Assembly: GCF_000739635.1 (NCBI RefSeq)
Contig: NZ_BATQ01000130.1
Span: 1-60,107 of the forward strand
Length of the DNA: 60,107 nt
Direction of reading: 5' to 3'
Source of the DNA: Verrucomicrobium sp. BvORR034
GTDB lineage: Bacteria; Verrucomicrobiota; Verrucomicrobiia; Verrucomicrobiales; Verrucomicrobiaceae
Position numbers and translations under genes: made by a program. The notes beneath the pieces are model-generated. The model was not told the DNA's origin, ran no database searches, and saw only the letters and a program-made list of their open reading frames with translations. How positions within the stretch are numbered: the stretch's first letter is position 1; the number at the start of each line of letters is the position of its first letter. Positions 17,530 to 25,939 of the stretch are shown one piece after another.

Positions 17530-18411
17530 ATGCAGCCGCTCACGTCCGTGATTGCCCGGTGCTCCACTTCTGAAAAAGCTCATGCCGCCCCTCCTGAGGC
17601 TGCGGTGTGGCTGAAGCGTCTTCTCGTGCATATGGCCACCCTGGCGGAGCAGGATGCCCACCGGGTCCAGGCCCACCCGGACACCGCCATCCATGCGCTC
17701 CGCAAGCGCATGAAAAAACTCCTGGCCCTGCTGCGCCTCGCCCGCCCTGCCCTGTCGGTCGAGCAGTTTGCCACGCTCAAGGGAGCGATCCGGAATCTCA
17801 AACGCACCGTCGCCACCCAGCGGGATCAAGTGGTGATGGATCAGCTCCTAAAGTCCCTCGACCACGCCGGACTCTGCCCCAAGGATGACCAGGGCCGGAA
17901 ACTTCGGCGCAAGTCCGTGCGTCCCCCGGTGGTGACCGAGGCCACTCTAGAACAGCTCACCCGGCAGGCTTCCAGTTTGACAGACCGGCTGGGACGACTG
18001 CGACTGTTTTCCCTTTCTTGGGAAACCGTGGCCGAGGCCTATACCAAGACTTACCGCAAAGGTCACAAGGCATCCGAACGGAGCCACAAGGATACCGGCA
18101 CAGAGGCACTGCACTCCTGGCGAAAGGTCGTCAAAGACCACTACTACCAGACACTGGCACTCTATGTGTGGCTGGGACACCCCCGTCGATTGCGGCGCAC
18201 CCGCAGGCTCAGTTCCCTGCTCGGCAAGGTGCATGACATTGATGTCTTTGTCCGAACGCAACAGGTCGATGAGTCAACCCGCTCAGCGCTTGAAGACAGA
18301 CGCGAGAAGTTGCTGTCGAAAATTCAGAAAAAAGGCGCCCGCGTGTACGCCAAGTCTTCTCATGAAATGGAGGAAGAGGTGAAGACTCTGCTGCCGGAAC
18401 TGGAGGTCTGA
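17530..18411 (+). CDS. CHAD domain protein
   Basis: 293 residues, all predicted helix, with the conserved-histidine alpha-helical domain signature: HALRKRMKKLLALLRLARP (about residues 56-74), a second HSWRKVVKDHYYQTLALY (about 197), and LGKVHDIDVFVR (about 234). Clusters of Arg/Lys line the helices. CHAD domains bind inorganic polyphosphate and are often paired with CYTH triphosphatases; no CYTH domain is present here. I infer a polyphosphate-granule-associated cytoplasmic protein. The start at 17530 follows the unknown gene by 33 bp. A GC-rich hairpin without a T-run lies at about 18423-18451 behind it. Confidence 0.93.
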   Translation: MQPLTSVIARCSTSEKAHAAPPEAAVWLKRLLVHMATLAEQDAHRVQAHPDTAIHALRKRMKKLLALLRLARPALSVEQFATLKGAIRNLKRTVATQRDQVVMDQLLKSLDHAGLCPKDDQGRKLRRKSVRPPVVTEATLEQLTRQASSLTDRLGRLRLFSLSWETVAEAYTKTYRKGHKASERSHKDTGTEALHSWRKVVKDHYYQTLALYVWLGHPRRLRRTRRLSSLLGKVHDIDVFVRTQQVDESTRSALEDRREKLLSKIQKKGARVYAKSSHEMEEEVKTLLPELEV

Positions 18412-18480
18412 GGAAAACAAAATAGCGGCACCGGGTTCCCCAAGTGCCGCCAGATGGATCTCCCAAAGAAACGCGATGCC

Positions 18481-18957
18481 CTAGGCTCCGCCTGCACAGG
18501 CCGATTTCATGGCCTCCTGCATCTCTTCCGGCGTCACATCCTTGATGTGCGTGGCGATGGACCAATGATGACCGAAGGGATCTTCCACCTTGCCATAGCG
18601 GTCACCCCAGAAGGCATCCTCAATCGGCATGATCACCTTCGCGCCAGCATCCACCGCTTGCTTGAAGAGGTCGTCCGCATTCTCCACCTGCAGGTGGATC
18701 GTCACAGACGCCCCTTTGAGTGCGGCCGGGCCCAAGCAACCCCAGTCTGGCATCTGGTCCACAAGCATCACCATGGAGTCCCCTATCTTCACCGCGGCGT
18801 GCATGATTTTCCCATCGGGTGTGGGCATGCGGCAGATCTCGGTGGCACTGAATGCCTTTTTGTAGAATTCGATCGCATCCGCAGCCCCATCACAGATCAG
18901 GTGGGGGGTCACGGTGCGCATATCGCTTGGTACTGCTTCCACTTTGCTCGTGCTCAT
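18481..18957 (-). CDS. VOC-family (glyoxalase/PhnB-like) protein
   Basis: 158 residues. The fold is two beta-alpha-beta-beta-beta modules: TPHLICDGAADAIEFYKKAFSA, a MHAAVKIGDSMVMLVD strand pair, then VTIHLQVENADDLFKQAVDAGA and WGDRYGKVEDPFGHHWSIATH. The last motif is typical of PhnB-like VOC proteins. Such proteins are metal-dependent isomerases, dioxygenases or antibiotic-binding proteins, and the substrate is not predictable. It is divergent from the YciI-like gene across a 276-bp gap. VOC/PhnB and YciI genes are often neighbours of ECF sigma factors, but none is present in this window. Confidence 0.9.
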   Translation of the reverse strand: MSTSKVEAVPSDMRTVTPHLICDGAADAIEFYKKAFSATEICRMPTPDGKIMHAAVKIGDSMVMLVDQMPDWGCLGPAALKGASVTIHLQVENADDLFKQAVDAGAKVIMPIEDAFWGDRYGKVEDPFGHHWSIATHIKDVTPEEMQEAMKSACAGGA

Positions 18958-19233
18958 AACAAGTTGGTTTGGTTTGGTTTACGTATCGTTGGACTTGCTC
19001 GGGAGGGTCCCGGTTGGGTGAGGTTGGGAAAAGCCGGTGTTTCCGGCATTTCATCGTCACGACGAATGGGAGCGGTCGTTTCGGACAGTCCCCGCCATTT
19101 TATTTGAATTAGGTCGTTCCCACTCCAGCAGACACGCTCAAGGGGAGCCAGAAATCCGATGCAAACAATTCGTATCTGTCCCATCTGAGCTTTCCTGTTC
19201 GTCATCCAGAGGAACTCCACACCTACCTCCTTC

Positions 19234-19644
19234 ATGAACTCCACCTCCCCCTCCAATCCCACCCGGTACATGCTCCTCTTTCGTGATGGCGACGCCACCT
19301 ATCACCAGATGTCCCCGGCTCAGCGCCAGGAGCTGCTCCAGCAATGGAACGAGTGGTACCAGCGCCTGTTTTCACAGGGCAAACTCGAGGGAGGACACCC
19401 GCTCGAAGGCACAGGCCGGGTAGTCTCCCGGTCTGGGAGTCGCACGGTGGATGGCCCCTTTGTGGAATCCACCGAGGCTGTCGGTGGCTACTTTCTCCTG
19501 ACGGTGAACACCCTGGAAGAGGCGGTGGAGATCGCCAGCGACTGCCCCAGCGTGCGTCTCGGCCTTACCGTGGAGGTCAGGCCCGTGGCTGATATGTGCC
19601 CCAGCCTGCGTCAGTTCCAGGAAGCTCTCGCTGAGGCGGTCTAG
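19234..19644 (+). CDS. YciI-related (DGPF domain) protein
   Basis: 136 residues. The opening TRYMLLFRDGDATYHQMSP, the central TVDGPFVESTEAVGGYFLL (the DGPF signature) and ASDCPSVRLGLTVEVRPV at the end define the YciI-like/DGPF family, small ferredoxin-fold proteins of uncertain activity. It is cytoplasmic. The upstream 276 bp are shared with the divergent VOC gene. Downstream lies a palindrome and the large TerD-like gene. No ECF sigma factor, the common partner of this family, is seen. Confidence 0.92.
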   Translation: MNSTSPSNPTRYMLLFRDGDATYHQMSPAQRQELLQQWNEWYQRLFSQGKLEGGHPLEGTGRVVSRSGSRTVDGPFVESTEAVGGYFLLTVNTLEEAVEIASDCPSVRLGLTVEVRPVADMCPSLRQFQEALAEAV

Positions 19645-19723
19645 GCCATTGCGCCCCCGCTTCAACTCGCACGGGGCCATCTGTTCTTTCCTATACCCCA
19701 GCAACACGGGGTTCTATTTTTTT

Positions 19724-19747
19724 GATCCTGACTGCCCAGTCAGGATC
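19724..19747. repeat. 24-nt palindrome upstream of the TerD-like gene
   Basis: GATCCTGACTG-CC-CAGTCAGGATC is a perfect 11-bp inverted repeat with a two-base loop, preceded by seven Ts. The Ts are on the wrong side for a plus-strand terminator, and the complementary strand has As after the stem, so it is not a classical intrinsic terminator on either strand. It lies 80 bp after the YciI gene and 172 bp before ATG 19920. Possible roles are an operator or a hairpin in the leader of the downstream operon. Confidence 0.6.
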
Positions 19748-19919
19748 CCCCGGTGTTTATGCCATAAGCTTGCAATCACCACGCTGGCGAAGTATTCCTT
19801 TCACGGCGGCTCTGAAGATCCTTCCTTCTAACCTTCGAAACCCTAGGGTCTTCGCTTTCCGCCCTATTCAGCGCCCCAGCGGCACACCAGCCGACCGGGG
19901 CGCCTGTCTTTCGCCAGCT

Positions 19920-21983
19920 ATGAACTCCATCTACATCCGGCGCCGTAGCAAGGTGACGGTTCCCGCATCCGACGGCGGCACCACGCCCCTACCAGTCCTT
20001 GCCGCGCTACAGAAGAATCTTGAGTCTCTCGGCTATCTCCTCTCGGAAGAGGTCATTCGAGGGTTGGGCAACCTCTCACGCACAAAGGTGGAAGGTTTCT
20101 ACCACCGCCTGACTCATGACCTCCAAGTCCTGGTAGGTGCCCATCGTCCGTTCGAGCCCTTCTACCCCAATTTCCCTGCGCAAGTCATGGAGATGGAGGA
20201 AGCAGAACTCTACTTCCGGGCCATCATGTACTATTGGACGCTGGACCGGCAGGAACTCCCCGCCGAGCCCCGGCCTCCTCTGCAGGACCGCCCCGCCCTT
20301 CGCGTCATCCGTCTGGGTGATACGGCCGATTTCAATCAGGCGATGGCAGATCTCATGCGCTCCCGTGTCGCGTACTCCCCGCAGGACAAAGAGGACATCA
20401 CCTGGCTGGTGTCACAGTACCGGGACGACGTGCTTCCACTGCTGCCCGCCTCTGTCACCTCCCGGGAAAACCTCGCTCACCTCGGCTCAGAGTTGGTGAA
20501 ACACACCTCCATTGGGATCGCCTATCTCGACAGTCGGATGAAGACCGCCACAGATGTGTTGCGTCTGGCGGTGGCTCTGAGCGGAGGAGATGTCTCGTTG
20601 GCAGAGCCGGTTCGATTTGGCAAAATCGGCCGTCGCCTGCGATTGAAATTCCTCGCATGGCTGGAAAGCTTCCCGAACCGGGTCGAAGATATGTTGCGGT
20701 GGAAGCCCCGATGGACACGGTTGGGAGAACGCCTCCATCCCGGCGAGTATGCCAAGCGTTTTCCGGAAACCGCGAAGGCGTTCGATGTGTTACGGAACAA
20801 TCTGCCGTCCCCCACTCTTAACAGCGCGTTGGAGGCAGGACTGCTCCACCGTGATGTTCCTGGTCTCCTCCAACTGCTCAAGAGAAGACCGGGCGAGTTT
20901 GCTCGCAGGCTGGATCACCTGCTTCGGATCAGCTCTTCACCAGACGAGGTGGTGGCTGCGTTCAGCCAGCAAGCACACGAGGTTTCCACCTCGGTGTTGC
21001 TGCAGTGTCTCGTCCATTTCCGCCATCGCCACTCCCCTGCCCCGCTGAGAGCTTTTTTCCCGAAGGGCACCCTTGCGAACGTCTTTGCCACCACAGAGCC
21101 TCTCCCTCCCATTCCTCCAGCCATCACGGAGAAGCTCGTCGCCATCTGCGATGAAGCGCTGCTCCAGCACTACGCAAAACTGCCGCCACTGGGCCGTTGT
21201 TACCTCGATCCCGGATTGAAGGACTACCAGGTCCCCTTCGCTCTGCGATCAGCCTCCAAATCGCTCCGGACCCTGGTACGCGGCAGCCGGCTGCCTTTGC
21301 CAGACGGGGAGGTTCTCCGCTTCTTCATCTGGTGGAAGAACGGCCGGAGCCGGGTGGACATCGACCTGTCCGCCACAATGTACGATGAGAAATTCCAGTA
21401 CGTTGACTTGCTCAGCTACTACAGCTTGAAGAACTTCGGCGGACATCATAGCGGCGACATCGTGGATGCTCCGCACGGAGCAGCAGAGTTCATTGATGTC
21501 ACCCCAGAATTGTGCCGCCAGAAAGGCGTGCGCTACATCGTCATGAGCCTCCACAGTTTCACAGAGCAGCCCTACTGCGAGCTTCCGGAGTGCTTTGCCG
21601 GTTGGATGGCGCGTTCTGCTCCCAATTCCGGCGAGATCTTTGAACCCTCCACCGTGGTGGACAAAGTGGATGTCGCCGCCAACACTCGCATTTGCCTGCC
21701 CGCCATTTTTGACCTCGTAGATAGGAAGGTCATCTGGGCGGATATTGCCCTCACCAAACACCCTCCCGTTTACAACAACGTCCACAGTTCCCTGCGCGGG
21801 GTTTCCCTCATGGTGCGAACGCTTGCGCAACTGCGCAAACCGGATCTGCACACGCTGTTTGACCTGCACATCCGTGCTCGCGGGCAACAGGCAGCAAGTC
21901 TGACGGAGGCCGACACCGTCTTCGCGGTTGAACAAGGGATCACCCCATTTGACCTGGATCACATCAAGGCCGACTTCTTGTGA
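19920..21983 (+). CDS. Large cytoplasmic protein with C-terminal TerD-like domain
   Basis: 687 residues from ATG 19920 (MNSIYIRRRSKVTVP). The N-terminal 110 residues include VLAALQKNLESLGYLLSEEV and FYPNFPAQVMEMEEAELYFRA. The middle is helical. The C-terminal 200 residues contain RVDIDLSATMYDEKFQYVDLLSYYSLK, HSGDIVDAPHGAAEFIDV and RKVIWADIAL, which look like a TerD-type calcium-binding stress domain. From memory this resembles the MXAN_6230/SCO0854 family, but I see no cysteine pattern of a RING finger here. No signal peptide. It is the first gene of a tight three-gene unit (22 bp to the next gene). Molecular function unknown; a stress or phage-defence-associated role is conceivable. Confidence 0.8.
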   Translation: MNSIYIRRRSKVTVPASDGGTTPLPVLAALQKNLESLGYLLSEEVIRGLGNLSRTKVEGFYHRLTHDLQVLVGAHRPFEPFYPNFPAQVMEMEEAELYFRAIMYYWTLDRQELPAEPRPPLQDRPALRVIRLGDTADFNQAMADLMRSRVAYSPQDKEDITWLVSQYRDDVLPLLPASVTSRENLAHLGSELVKHTSIGIAYLDSRMKTATDVLRLAVALSGGDVSLAEPVRFGKIGRRLRLKFLAWLESFPNRVEDMLRWKPRWTRLGERLHPGEYAKRFPETAKAFDVLRNNLPSPTLNSALEAGLLHRDVPGLLQLLKRRPGEFARRLDHLLRISSSPDEVVAAFSQQAHEVSTSVLLQCLVHFRHRHSPAPLRAFFPKGTLANVFATTEPLPPIPPAITEKLVAICDEALLQHYAKLPPLGRCYLDPGLKDYQVPFALRSASKSLRTLVRGSRLPLPDGEVLRFFIWWKNGRSRVDIDLSATMYDEKFQYVDLLSYYSLKNFGGHHSGDIVDAPHGAAEFIDVTPELCRQKGVRYIVMSLHSFTEQPYCELPECFAGWMARSAPNSGEIFEPSTVVDKVDVAANTRICLPAIFDLVDRKVIWADIALTKHPPVYNNVHSSLRGVSLMVRTLAQLRKPDLHTLFDLHIRARGQQAASLTEADTVFAVEQGITPFDLDHIKADFL

Positions 21984-22005
21984 TCGAGGTACCGGCCCCA
22001 TTCCC

Positions 22006-22341
22006 ATGACCCACTATCACGTTTGGTTTAGCTTCAAGGAGGACATCCCCGAACAACAGGGACTGGGGGCCGTAGCCGCCTTCCTCTCCAAACTTTGCAA
22101 AGAGTCCCGGGCGGTGGACTTTCACCTGGCCCGAAACAACGGCCAGCCTCCCCGGTCCAAGCTCTTGCCCTACCATGCCGAAATTTGTTTCGCCGACGGC
22201 GAGGCCTTGGGATCGGCCATGAAACTGCAGACTCAGGAAGGCGTCCACGCCGGACTTCACGGCCAGATGCTGGAAGTGATCGCCCAGTTTCACGTTGAAG
22301 TGTTTAGCGGTATCGCGATGCCGACGATCGGAGAATTGTAA
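22006..22341 (+). CDS. Small unknown protein, possibly DUF6614
   Basis: 111 residues from ATG 22006 (MTHYHVWFSFKEDIPEQQGL). An alpha/beta ferredoxin-like pattern is suggested: a first strand (THYHVWFSFK), a helix (LGAVAAFLSKLCKES), a second strand (AVDFHLARNN), then YHAEICFADGEAL. DUF6614 is the nearest family I recall, with low certainty. It starts 22 bp after the TerD-like gene and its TAA stop overlaps the ATG of the following gene by one base, so all three genes are likely one translationally coupled operon. No catalytic motif seen. Confidence 0.75.
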   Translation: MTHYHVWFSFKEDIPEQQGLGAVAAFLSKLCKESRAVDFHLARNNGQPPRSKLLPYHAEICFADGEALGSAMKLQTQEGVHAGLHGQMLEVIAQFHVEVFSGIAMPTIGEL

Positions 22342-23303
22342 TGCCCGCGATTCAGGAGGACATTCCCAGCTTTGGGCTGTATGCTTCGTGCCATGCTGCC
22401 ACGGTTTGCGTTCATGAATCGCGTTTGCTGGTTGCCTACTTCGGGGGGCCGTATGAGGGACACCGGCGCACAGCCATCTGGATATCCATCTCTTCAGAGG
22501 GCGTCTGGGAAGCACCACGCAAGGTAGCTGACGGCAAGGTCTGTACAGGGATGGAACGAGCCTGCTGGAACCCGGTGTTCTTCCGATTCAATGACTGCTT
22601 GAAACTCTACTTTAAGGTGGGCGCTTCGCCTCAGAACTGGCGAGGCTACGAGATGGAAAGTCCCGATTGGGGGCACACTTGGAGTCATCCAGCCCCCCTC
22701 CCTCCCGGAATCCTGGGCCCAACAAAAAATCCACCCATTCACAGCGGTCCTCTGGTTGTAAGCGGAAGCAGCGACGAGCGATCGGGGTGCGCCCTCCACT
22801 TCGAACTCACTACGAATGGTCATCACTGGAACAAGGTCTTTCCAGCCTCACATCTCGGACTGGAGGGCTGCATTCAGCCTGCGATTCTCGACCTGGGTGA
22901 AAAACACCTGCTGGCCTTGGCCCGAAGTTCCATGGGTTTCCTGGTTCAAACACGCTCCCGAGACGGTGGACGCACGTGGGGCACTGTTGAAACCACCGTA
23001 CTCCCCAATCCAGACTCAGCCATATGCACTTTGAGTCTGGCTCCCGGCAGGCATGTACTCGCCTACAACCACTCAACCATGTCCCGTACACCTCTCGTAC
23101 TGGCCATCAGTGCCGACGGCACAAGCTGGCGAGACACGCAGACAATCGCAAGCGGTGATGGGGAATTTTCCTACCCAGCATTGGACTTCGATGGCCGCGC
23201 CATCTGGCTTGCCTACACGGTCAACCGCACCGCGATCCGCCTGGCAAAGATAGTATCAGACGACTTGTTCAGGCCCCATCATCAAGATGGACCTCTTCCT
23301 TGA
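22341..23303 (+). CDS. Sialidase/BNR-fold protein without signal peptide
   Basis: 320 residues. Several Asp-box-like turns are visible: SPDWGHTWSHP (about residue 109), SRDGGRTWGTV (about 206) and SADGTSWRDT (about 258), the hallmark of sialidase six-bladed propellers. Other propeller motifs are ACWNPVFFR, TKNPPIHSGPL, and the acid/Tyr region GEFSYPALDFDGRAIWLAYT. The family includes exo-alpha-sialidases and lyases, most of them exported, but this one has no signal peptide and appears cytoplasmic. It is the third gene of the TerD-like operon, start and stop overlapping by one base. Its 3' end overlaps the convergent arginyltransferase-like gene by 35 bp. Substrate unknown. Confidence 0.85.
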   Translation: MPAIQEDIPSFGLYASCHAATVCVHESRLLVAYFGGPYEGHRRTAIWISISSEGVWEAPRKVADGKVCTGMERACWNPVFFRFNDCLKLYFKVGASPQNWRGYEMESPDWGHTWSHPAPLPPGILGPTKNPPIHSGPLVVSGSSDERSGCALHFELTTNGHHWNKVFPASHLGLEGCIQPAILDLGEKHLLALARSSMGFLVQTRSRDGGRTWGTVETTVLPNPDSAICTLSLAPGRHVLAYNHSTMSRTPLVLAISADGTSWRDTQTIASGDGEFSYPALDFDGRAIWLAYTVNRTAIRLAKIVSDDLFRPHHQDGPLP

Positions 23304-23970
23304 GCTCAGACTTTTCTAATGGCCGCCACTCCCCTGACTCCCAGTCCAGGCCCTCCATTGCGTTGAACTGTTTCTTATAGTCGTAGTGACTGGGGCCAGT
23401 CATGGCGTAGCCAGGATAGTGATAGCGGAACCCTTGCTGTCGCGCCCACTCCAGCTCCAGCAGCATGGTAAAGATGCCCAGACTTCTGCGCGACTCCTCC
23501 GGCTCAAAGATCCCGTAAACGCTGGAGACGGCGGCATGGCCCACATCCACAAAGCTGACAGCGACCAGTCTGTCCCCCAGACGACACTGGAGTTCAAGAC
23601 ATTGACACGGTCCTTTTTCGGGAGTTTCCCCCAGGAAGCAGGCCAGCGATTCCGGGACGTTCTCTTTGAAACGGGCCTTGTGCCGCTCAAACATCGCCAC
23701 GGTCTCCTCAGAAACGCATATCGGCGTCCAGAGAACCGTCAGGTCGGCATTCTTTCTCAGCACACGGCGCTGGCTCTTGCTTAGCGAGCTAGCCTGCAGA
23801 TCAATCCGCAGCGGTACAATACCCTGCCACTGGCCAGCATGTTCCGCCACGCTATACCGGAAGAACTGCCTCCCAAAATGCCGCCAGCCCGTGGACCACA
23901 ACAGGTCCATCCCCTGCGGCGGCACGACCTCCGCATCCACGGAATCCCAGATCAGCGGCGGGAGGGGCAT
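23269..23970 (-). CDS. Arginyl/leucyl-tRNA-protein transferase-fold protein
   Basis: 233 residues. The segments LSKSQRRVLRKNADLTV, SVYGIFEPEESRRSLGIFTMLLELEWARQQGFRYHYPGYAM and the ending HYDYKKQFNAMEGL are the C-terminal acyltransferase half of ATE1/Bpt proteins, which transfer Arg or Leu from tRNA to protein N-termini as a degradation signal. The CxxC-containing N-terminal half of ATE1 is missing, so the protein is about the GNAT-like half only and may act on a different acceptor. It is cytoplasmic. It is convergent with the sialidase-fold gene, overlapping 35 bp, and followed upstream by a low-complexity inverted repeat and the ABC transporter. Confidence 0.82.
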   Translation of the reverse strand: MPLPPLIWDSVDAEVVPPQGMDLLWSTGWRHFGRQFFRYSVAEHAGQWQGIVPLRIDLQASSLSKSQRRVLRKNADLTVLWTPICVSEETVAMFERHKARFKENVPESLACFLGETPEKGPCQCLELQCRLGDRLVAVSFVDVGHAAVSSVYGIFEPEESRRSLGIFTMLLELEWARQQGFRYHYPGYAMTGPSHYDYKKQFNAMEGLDWESGEWRPLEKSELKEEVHLDDGA

Positions 23971-24061
23971 GAACGGAAAAGTTGGAGGTTAGGAGTTAAT
24001 TGATTGACAACTGCCTTTGGAACTCAATCCACCCATAACGTCTAACTCCTCACTTCCCCCT

Positions 24062-25939
24062 TCACTCCTCCAACTGCAACTTGGCCAACGTGCGATACAA
24101 GCTGTTCTCCTTCGCATAGAGTTCATCATGGGTTCCGCGCTCGATGACGGTGCCGCCGCTCATCACCAGGATTTGATCCGCCCGGCGCACGGTGCTCAGA
24201 CGGTGGGCAATGATGATGCTGGTGCGATTGGCCATGAGCTTGTCCAGAGCCTCCTGGACGAGGCGCTCACTCTCGGCATCCAGACTGCTCGTGGCTTCAT
24301 CCAGAACAAGGACCGCCGGATTGGCCAGGATCGCACGGGCGATGGCCACACGCTGGCGCTGCCCTCCGCTTAGCTGGGTGCCACGTTCGCCCACCAGGGT
24401 CTGATAGCCCTCTGGCAGCTTCTCAATAAACAGGTGCGCATTGGCCTGGCGGGCCGCTTCCACCACTTCAGCATCTGTCGCATCTGGCCGGCCATACCGG
24501 ATGTTCTCCTGAATGGAACCACCAAAGAGCAGCACCTCTTGAGGAACCAGCGAGAAGTTTTTGCGGAGGGCGGCCAGCGGATAGTCCCGGGCCGGGCGAC
24601 CGTCCAAAAGCACCTCACCTTTTTCGGGTTCGTAGAAACGATACAACAAATTGACCACCGTGCTCTTCCCGGCACCACTGGGGCCAACGAGAGCAATCTT
24701 CTGCCCCGCCTTTGCCTCCAAGTTAAAGTCCGCCAGTACCGTGGTGTCGGTACGCGAAGGATAGTGAAACCACACGCCTTGCATGGCGATGTCACCGTGA
24801 AGTCGAACATACTCATCGGGACGCAGTTCCTCCTCCGGCTCCTCCAGGATCTCCCGCACGCGTTCAAGCGCGCCCACGGCTTTTTGCAGTTGGGAGACCA
24901 GTTCCGGCAGCGTGGCGATGGAGCCACTCATGAAGGCGGTGAACAACGTGAGCTGGATGAACCGTTCACGGTCAATTTCACCATTGATGACCATTCGCAC
25001 CCCGAACCAGACACAAAGCGTGATGACACTGGTGAAGACAAAGATGATGAAGGCAACGAACGCCGCCCGCAACCAGGCCCCGCGCAAGGCAGCGCTCAAA
25101 AAGCGATCCAGGAAGCTGTGATAGCGACCGATCTCCTGGGCCTCGTTGGCAAAGGCTTTCACACTGGTGATGCTGGTGAGGCTCTCATCCACCACCACCT
25201 GGCTGGCGGCGAGCTCGTCCTGGGCCATCCGGGAGACCTTGCGGATTCTGGCTCCAAAGATGGCCACCAGCAGCACGGCTGCAGGAATGCAGGCCAGCAT
25301 GAAGAGGGAAAGTTTGACCGACTTGGTGAAAACCAGAACGATCCCCGCCGCCAGCAGGATGCTATGGCGGATGATCTGTGGGATCGTGGAAACAAGCGTC
25401 TCCCGGATCACCTCCACGTCATTTGCCAGTCGGGAACCCAATTCCCCCACCCGACGTGCCTGAAGTGTGGCCATCGGCAGCTTCAGGATGCGGCTGAAGG
25501 TGTCCACTCTGACCTGAACCAGAGCACGCTCAGCCGCCTTGCTGAAGAAGAAGATGCGCCAGAAAGCCAGCAACGCCTGCACCCCCAGCACCGTGCCGAT
25601 GAGCACGGCGTAGTGATTGATCGTGTGCAGGGCCTGACCAATGTCCTCTCCGTGCGCCGGCACGGCCCGTGCCACAATCTTGCCCATGAACTCCGGCAGG
25701 AACAGCGTCAGCAGCGCGGTGATGATCAGCACAAATAACGCCGGGATGAACACCGACGCATGCGGCTTCAGGTACTTGATAAAAAAGCCCGCCTCTTCTT
25801 TGAAGCCGGATTTGAGATTGCTCTTGCGCTCGGAGGAGGATGATCGCGACACAGGTGGGTGGATGGAAGGAAGGGAACGATTGATAAACAGGGGCCGGGC
25901 AGCCCCAAAAGATGGACCTAGTAGAAACGCACCGTCCAA
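24062..25939 (-). CDS. ABC exporter, fused membrane and ATPase domains
   Basis: 625 residues as drawn; the true start may be a GTG at 25852, since the first 29 residues are not conserved-looking and overlap the preceding gene. Six membrane helices (from FIPALFVLIITALLTLFLP onward) are followed by a nucleotide-binding domain: Walker A GPSGAGKST, Q-loop SLVPQEVLLFGGSI, signature LSGGQRQRVAIARA, Walker B VLVLDEATSSLD and H-loop IIAHRLSTV. The layout is that of MsbA/BmrA-type exporters, which act as homodimers and export lipids, peptides or drugs. It is probably co-transcribed with the SGNH-hydrolase gene upstream. Substrate unknown. Confidence 0.93.
   Translation of the reverse strand: MDGAFLLGPSFGAARPLFINRSLPSIHPPVSRSSSSERKSNLKSGFKEEAGFFIKYLKPHASVFIPALFVLIITALLTLFLPEFMGKIVARAVPAHGEDIGQALHTINHYAVLIGTVLGVQALLAFWRIFFFSKAAERALVQVRVDTFSRILKLPMATLQARRVGELGSRLANDVEVIRETLVSTIPQIIRHSILLAAGIVLVFTKSVKLSLFMLACIPAAVLLVAIFGARIRKVSRMAQDELAASQVVVDESLTSITSVKAFANEAQEIGRYHSFLDRFLSAALRGAWLRAAFVAFIIFVFTSVITLCVWFGVRMVINGEIDRERFIQLTLFTAFMSGSIATLPELVSQLQKAVGALERVREILEEPEEELRPDEYVRLHGDIAMQGVWFHYPSRTDTTVLADFNLEAKAGQKIALVGPSGAGKSTVVNLLYRFYEPEKGEVLLDGRPARDYPLAALRKNFSLVPQEVLLFGGSIQENIRYGRPDATDAEVVEAARQANAHLFIEKLPEGYQTLVGERGTQLSGGQRQRVAIARAILANPAVLVLDEATSSLDAESERLVQEALDKLMANRTSIIIAHRLSTVRRADQILVMSGGTVIERGTHDELYAKENSLYRTLAKLQLEE

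Noticed and set aside
18960-18980. Short GGTTT tandem repeat before the VOC gene
   Set aside because: Only about three five-base units; too short to be meaningful.
18954-19298. 114-codon minus-strand frame between the VOC and YciI genes
   Set aside because: It overlaps both real genes and has no protein-like conservation; the region is better explained as the divergent promoter.
23976-24075. Low-complexity inverted repeat (GGTTAGGAGTTA against TAACTCCTCAC) between the arginyltransferase-like gene and the ABC exporter
   Set aside because: The arms are imperfect and partly lie in coding sequence; too weak to call an element without genome-wide copies.
24434-25738. 434-codon plus-strand frame antisense to the ABC exporter
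   Set aside because: Walker and signature motifs are on the other strand; the antisense product has His/Gln-rich, non-protein-like composition.
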